Of a stretch of 64,000 nucleotides of DNA, positions 58,660-64,000 are shown piece after piece. The notes under the pieces are model-generated. The model saw only the letters and a program-made list of their open reading frames with translations, did not search any database and had not been told where the DNA came from. The first letter of the stretch is position 1. The number at the start of each line of letters is the position of its first letter. The stretch is taken from NCBI GenBank assembly GCA_032622095.1, contig CP136061.1:230886944-230950943 (forward strand), read 5' to 3'. Source of the stretch: Siphonodentalium dalli. Its lineage: Eukaryota > Mollusca > Scaphopoda > Gadilida > Siphonodentaliidae. The position numbers and the translations under genes were made by a program.

Positions 58660-59455
58660 AAAACCACAAAAAACCTCTAGAAGTCATTTTTGTCGACATA
58701 TGAATGTATATAACTGAAACCTTTTCTAATGTATAAAGGGACACCTCAGGGTCACTCCACGTCCGGTAGTCAAACCGTACAGGTGTGCGGGGCCATACAA
58801 GGGGCATAACTCTGTCCCCCATAGAAAACAAATCTAAAAATACATAATTGGTCTCTATCCATTGACAACACTTTTTAAAGATGAGATTTTTTAGCTGATT
58901 TCTTCTAAATAGATAGAAGTAAAGATGTACTAATATGTACTGAGCTGTAAAATTATATATTTTTAAACATTAATGTCATTTTCAGACATTTTAATAGGAT
59001 AAATTGTCATTTTTTATTCATTTTCTACTGTATATTCCTTTAAAATTATGTATTTTTGTCTGCAGGACATATTATAAAGCAACATGTATTCCATAAAAAT
59101 ACTATTAGCCTTTGGTATGTCAGATAAGGCCAACTTTTTTATTTTTCTGCTTTCCAGATTTTTTTTAACAATGTTTTGGTAGGGTCGGTCGGAAAAAAAA
59201 ATAAAAATAAAAATGCTTGAATATTTATTTTTTTTTTGTGGACATTTGCTAAGGTGGTAATTGTGTCTTCATAATTCTCTGTCAGACACTTACAGAGAAC
59301 AGTTTTCGGACGTATATCACAAAATTCAAATCCAGTACTATTATTTGAAACATAGCTCAGATTATTGAATAATATTGAATAAATCCAGAAATAAAGAGTT
59401 TGTTTTTGTTCAACGTTTCAATTATTAAATAAGTGGTCTCCACCATTCAGTTATA
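58660..59455. other. 5' non-coding part of the TIR element
   Basis: Subterminal inverted repeat to about 58760, then AT-rich sequence with homopolymers and no coding. Confidence 0.5.
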
Positions 59456-62400
59456 ATGTATATATTGAAAAAGTCCATTATTCATCTGGATGGATGTCAT
59501 GGAAAAATAAATAACCGACAGATAATATATAGTACTCTATTATCCACAGAAGAAAATGAATCAGTGATGGCTTCGGATACTTCTGCCTTGAATAATCTCA
59601 TCAGTCTGGTCGATTTTGGCTTTCAGCAAGGAAATGTGTTTCAAATGGATGCAGTCGTACAAAATTATGAAGAGCTCATATCTAAGAATTGTCCAACAAG
59701 TGCCAACAATATTCGCTCAAGTACACTGAAACTCAAACTCCAAGCACACTATGGCCGGAAAATTATATTTCGCAGACAGATAAATAAGACAGTCCCAAGC
59801 TTGGTGTTTTCTTCATGCACAAACGATAATAGTATCGAGGAGCTGAACAATTTGTTTGAATCAACAGACAATGAACTTCTATGTAATTTTCAATCTGATG
59901 CATCGGTGGATCAATCTAGTGATACTAGTATTATGAAATAATTCTACCATGTAGCATTGAGAGTTCACTCCGATATGAAATCATCGTCAAAACACATAGG
60001 TTACTCTATTTCTACAAAGGCAGCTGAGGACTGTATTCCTGATAGCTTGTATACTCTTCTTAGCTTAATCCTGGATCCAAATCAAGATGAGTTGACTCTT
60101 AGTCACAAGAAGAAGTCTGATACTCATCAAAAGATTCTAAATCTTGGCCAAGATATTTTATATGCTATGTTCAATGGTAATCGGAATACTCCAAAGCATA
60201 TAGCTACTGGATTAGTTGTTCACCATATATCTAGGTCAAAGTTTCTTGTGAACTTTCTACATGCTGGTGGTCATAGCATTTCTTATGAAACTGTTCAGCG
60301 AATTGACACTACGGAAGCAAATGCTCAGATAGAGAGATTCCATTTAAACAATTCAACTTTCATTCCCAACAATTTACAGGAAGGTCAATTTATTCAATTT
60401 GCTGCAGATAACCTGGACATCATTGAGGAAACTCTAGATGGAAAAGGAACCTTCCATGTTACACAAATGCCAGCTTTTCAGAGAGCCGTAGACAAACCGG
60501 ATGACAGTACTGCTTCATGCAAAATACATAGGAGTGATAGAATACAACGGGATAAAGTTCTTAAATCTGTCCCACCAGCATTTAATAGTGTTGAGTATGT
60601 AAATGTTTCATGCCATGTTTCACCACGAGGGCTTGGCAGGATTGATGTTAAACCAAATGATGACCTGCAATCAGAAAGCAAATACAAGGATTTAGTCTAC
60701 TTAATATCACGGAATCATGGTGATCAACAGTATGTTCCTTCTTGGACAGGCTACAACCAGAAAATGTCCACTGTACAATCAGAGAAATCAGTTATCGGGT
60801 ACTTACCAATCATACCTGCCCCAGCCAATGATATGGACACAATTCTTACCGTTCTTCTACGATGCTGCCATATTTCTAAATATTTCTCACAACCAAATAA
60901 TGTTATTACATTTGACCAGGCACTTTATTGCAAGGCAAAGGAAATTGTTTGGTTGTTGCCAGAACAATTCTCAAATGTCGTTGTCAGGATGGGAAGTTTT
61001 CATATAGCTCTAAATTTCCTTTGAGTAATTGGGCAACATTTTGCTTTTTCTGGCTTGACTGACATATGGATAGACTCTGGGATATATAGTGAATGTACAT
61101 CTAACAAGATAGATAATGAAGGGAACGATGTGGAACAGGTATGTTCGTGCACACAAGCTAACGTTCGATACGGTGTACAGAATATTGTTCCAGGAATATC
61201 AGAGCTGGCTTCGAGAGCATGAGGATACAAGATTTGATGTCTTGGATAATGAGGGAAAGAAGTTATCTACATATTTTGAGGTAGGGATGGACATGGACAG
61301 CTGTAGACAGGTATCGGAAACAATGAAGATGGAGAAATTATCTAACAAGCTTGATTTATTCTGTGAATTAAATTCCGAGAACAGCACATTTCAATACTGG
61401 TTGCAGTACGTCACTCGCTTCACTAGATGGACAGCTCCATTCCACAAATAAAGCTGCATTATACTTCACATTTTATCCGACCAATACTCATTGAACGAAC
61501 TTCCAGATTCTCCTAAGCTATGTAATTGATGGTATGGCACTTGTTCAAGCTATTGGTAAACCAAACCACTCTGAAACATTTGGAGATCTTGCAGATGTCT
61601 TCACAAATATAGTGTTGAAATACTTCAGGACAAATGGATGTAATCGAGTCGATATTGTCTTTGACAATTATACAGCAGCCTCCACAAAATTTGGGACACT
61701 CCAAAAGAGAAATCAGTCAACCAGATACATACACAAACTTGTTGATAGAAGAGATCTTCCACTGCCACATTCCTGGGTAATGTTCATTGGATCATCAGAA
61801 AATAACAAAAGCCTTCTGCAGTTCCTGACCAGTGAATTACTCAAGAAAGGTGTTGATCTACCAATCGGAAATACTGTTATTGTAGCTGGTGGCTGTGCTG
61901 ACTATCAGATAGCTATCTCTGGACATCAACTGGATTCCCCATTAGATCATGTAAAATCATCTCACGAAAAAGCTGATACCAGAATGCTATTACATGTTCA
62001 AGATGCTGCAACAAAAGGAAATGCTAGAGTAATAGTCCAAAGTCGTGACACAGATGTCCTTGTATTGCTTCTTTACCACCTGCGAAATCTTGATGGGGAA
62101 ATTATGAGTGCAGGGACTGTGAAGAAACCTAAATACCTCCCAATTAATGATATAGAAAAGAATTTTCCTGCATCAGTAATTAATGGGGTTTGCCAATTTA
62201 CCATGCAGTTACAGGATGTGATACAACCAGGAAAAGGGAAGAAGTCTACTTGGAAGAAATACATGAAGACCCCTTCCCTGCTACAACCTATTGACCTGTA
62301 TGGTCAGTTTGATAAACTTCTGGCAGAAAAGTTTATCATGCAACTTTATTCTCTATCACCAAATGCATGTGGTGTGAATGAACTCAGGGCTGAAATGTTC

Positions 62401-62744
62401 CATCAACTAGCAGACTTATCAAAACTTCCACCAACTAAACATTGTTTGCATCAACATCTACTCCGTGTCAATATCAAACATTTTTGTGGTATGCAGCCCT
62501 CACGTCTGTTCCAAAGTTACCATCTCCTACCAGTTACGGTTGGAAAGAAGATCAAGGAGGTATGACACCGACTCTCATGACTGCCGAGCCATTACCGAAA
62601 ACATTTCAAGAAATCACAACATGTAAATGTTCAAGTTCCAGGTGTTCTTCGTCCAGATGTAGCTGCCGAAAATCCAACTTGAATTGTTCACTGGCCTGTA
62701 AATGTGAGCTGAATTGTTTAAACCATACAATCTGGACAATATAG
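59456..62744 (+). pseudogene. Degraded gene: PIN-like core and tesmin/TSO1-like cysteine-rich tail
   Basis: The parts are collinear with an uncharacterised multicopy protein common in fish, cnidarian and mollusc genomes. In order: an N-terminal region (59456-59941); a block with FAADNLDIIEETLDGKGTFH and VVVRMGSFHIALNFL (59957-61024); YVRAHKLTF (61116-61451); a region with VDIVFDNYT, HEKADTRMLLHV and SRDTDVLVLLLYH (61534-62230), whose acidic residues look like a PIN/FEN-type nuclease core; then GKGKKSTWK, a GWKEDQGG block and the tail CKC..RCS..RCSCRKSNLNC..ACKC (62620-62720). Lesions: TAA at 59939-59941, TGA at 61022-61024, frameshifts near 61110, in 61451-61534, near 62200 and 62235 (they cancel) and near 62520. 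The family names and nuclease reading are from memory and inference. Confidence 0.75.
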
Positions 62745-63470
62745 TGGACAATTGTGACAGTGACTCATCTTTGGATGATACACATGATTGAACTGTTTAA
62801 AACAATGTGAGATTCTGTTATTCAAATTTTAAAATGAAAATATAAATTATGAATCTCATTCAAACAATTTTGCATATTTTAGTGAATAGTCACATTGTTT
62901 GAAGTGATGTTGTTATTCAATGAACCCACCATAATCTGATATAAATATAAGCAGACATCCAGGAATGACCTATTATACATATTTTTATGTTTTATCGGAT
63001 TATACCAAAATATAGAAAATTTCGGGATTTTTATTTTGTTTAAGGGGAGGGGTAGTATATTTCTAATAATGTTCAAACTATTTGACATTATATTCTATCC
63101 TATTATTAAGGGAATAAATCAAGGCAAATTTTGAGACCATAAACTTCATGTAAGGATAAAACATTCTTGGGGAAAAAATAATTTTAAGTTTGAAAAATAT
63201 CCAAATTTCTGATTTTTTTTCCAAATAATTGAACTTTTTTAGTAAATCAAAATTTCTACTAAATTATTAAATTATTTGGATGCATTTTCAGGTAGAATAT
63301 CCATAGTATTACACATGAAAACAATTTGGATGTTCTAAGTATTCAAAAATTTGGATAAATAACTTTTTATTAAAAATAGTGTTTTTTTGGACGTCTAATC
63401 TACATATTTGACCAAAAAAAGTCGCCGCACACCTTAAACTGTTGACTACCGGTATTGGATGGTCCACAGA
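62745..63470. other. 3' non-coding part of the TIR element
   Basis: AT-rich with poly-T runs. No coding. Confidence 0.5.
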
Positions 63471-63559
63471 TACACTGCCTAATAGAAAAAAATGGTTTCA
63501 GTTATATACATTCCGATGTCGACGAAATTATTTTTTTCTTGCCTGGCCTCTGTACTATA

Positions 63560-64000
63560 ACTAAACCTTCGTCGGGACACTCTGTCAATAAGGCCTCTAT
63601 ATGCAAGTTTAATGACGATTCTTAGTCTCCAAATTCGTTCACAGTTCATAGTTTTTCGGTAATCTCTCTCTGCCTTCCGCACATTCACCCTGTTGCGTTC
63701 ATTCCTAATCCGACTGTATCTCGGTTTCATTTTTCTAAAGTGTTTTCTGCGCTTTCGACATTCGTTGTAAAACCACGGCCTGTTATCCTTCGATCGGTTA
63801 TTTATTTGTTTCCTACCCATCGTCATCTCTGCTGCTCGTACGAATATATTGTTAATTTTATCGGATGTTACGTTTATGTCAATAGCGTTCACGGTTGTGC
63901 TTGTATCTAATAGGTTTTAAAAAATCCCACAAATTCTTCCGCATATACTGCATTGAAATTCTGTAGATATGCACCAACATTTTCCGCACCCATTTGCTTC
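63560..64000 (-). pseudogene. LINE fragment, region between endonuclease and RT
   Basis: On the minus strand RPWFYNECRKRRKHFRKMKP, SRIRNERNRVNVRKAERDYR and KTMN match the linker after the endonuclease of LINE ORF2 proteins. A frameshift occurs after about KTMNCERIW. It is the upstream half of the LINE whose RT start lies at 58310-58646. The intervening ~80-100 residues expected between the two pieces are missing, so a deletion occurred besides the insertion. The window ends inside this fragment. Confidence 0.8.

Larger units (their letters stand above)
58649..63555 (+). mobile_element. 4.9-kb TIR element inserted in a LINE, carrying a CXC/PIN-like gene
   Basis: Inverted ends GTACAGAGGCCA... 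are flanked by TA (58647-58648 and 63556-63557). Similarity of the ends extends about 100 bp inward, including GTCGACAT and GAATGTATATAACTGAAACC on both sides. The sole gene inside (59456-62744, plus strand) is a degraded member of a multicopy metazoan protein family. The ends, the TA flanks and the interrupted LINE on both sides argue that the gene travels as a DNA transposon. I do not assign the superfamily. Confidence 0.75.

Noticed and set aside
1-64000. tRNA, rRNA genes and CRISPR arrays
   Set aside because: No tRNA A/B-box arrangement, rRNA segment or repeat-spacer array was seen by eye.

Overview
The window looks like AT-rich, repeat-dense nuclear DNA from a marine invertebrate. The cellular genes seen are eukaryotic: two intronless rhodopsin-type GPCRs, and exons with GT/AG borders for a fucolectin-like domain and a PAN/apple-like domain. 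The rest is mostly transposable elements. Tandem units carrying AAGGGCCRTAACTCT, which I associate with molluscan genomes, and the lectin and receptor types suggest a lophotrochozoan, perhaps a mollusc. That taxonomic call is inference.

Region by region. 1-3.9 kb: one fucolectin-like exon (minus) and several foldback repeats. 3957-12379: a Ty3/gypsy LTR retrotransposon on the minus strand, with 492-bp LTRs that read as identical, a 4-bp target duplication, a complete gag, a clear -1 frameshift signal and a defective pol lacking the reverse-transcriptase fingers/palm. 14764-21481: a 6.7-kb composite bounded by Tc1-like inverted ends with TA flanks; it holds a SAP-domain exon and a pair of ~700-bp inverted arms. 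22-25 kb: minisatellites, a foldback MITE and a PAN/apple-like first exon (minus). 27.3-31.85 kb: a ~4.5-kb inverted-repeat structure whose arms each carry the same short 5' exon, with further nested elements inside. 32-34.2 kb: an 83-bp minisatellite and a hAT-type element with a perfect 8-bp duplication. 37-38.4 kb: a TTAA-flanked MITE and a minimal type-I hammerhead ribozyme. 41.2-55.6 kb: two paralogous GPCR genes, same strand, about 12 kb apart, with MITEs and tandem repeats between and beside them. 58.3-64 kb: a LINE remnant (minus) interrupted by a 4.9-kb TIR element carrying a degraded gene for a widespread, poorly characterised metazoan protein with a PIN-like core and a tesmin/TSO1-like cysteine-rich tail.

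The only genes that look intact and host-encoded are the two GPCRs. The lectin and PAN exons are pieces of multi-exon genes whose other exons I could not find. The most notable signals are the hammerhead ribozyme, the gag-pol frameshift site with its hairpin, the nested CXC/PIN-like element, and the two large inverted-repeat composites that carry host-like 5' exons.
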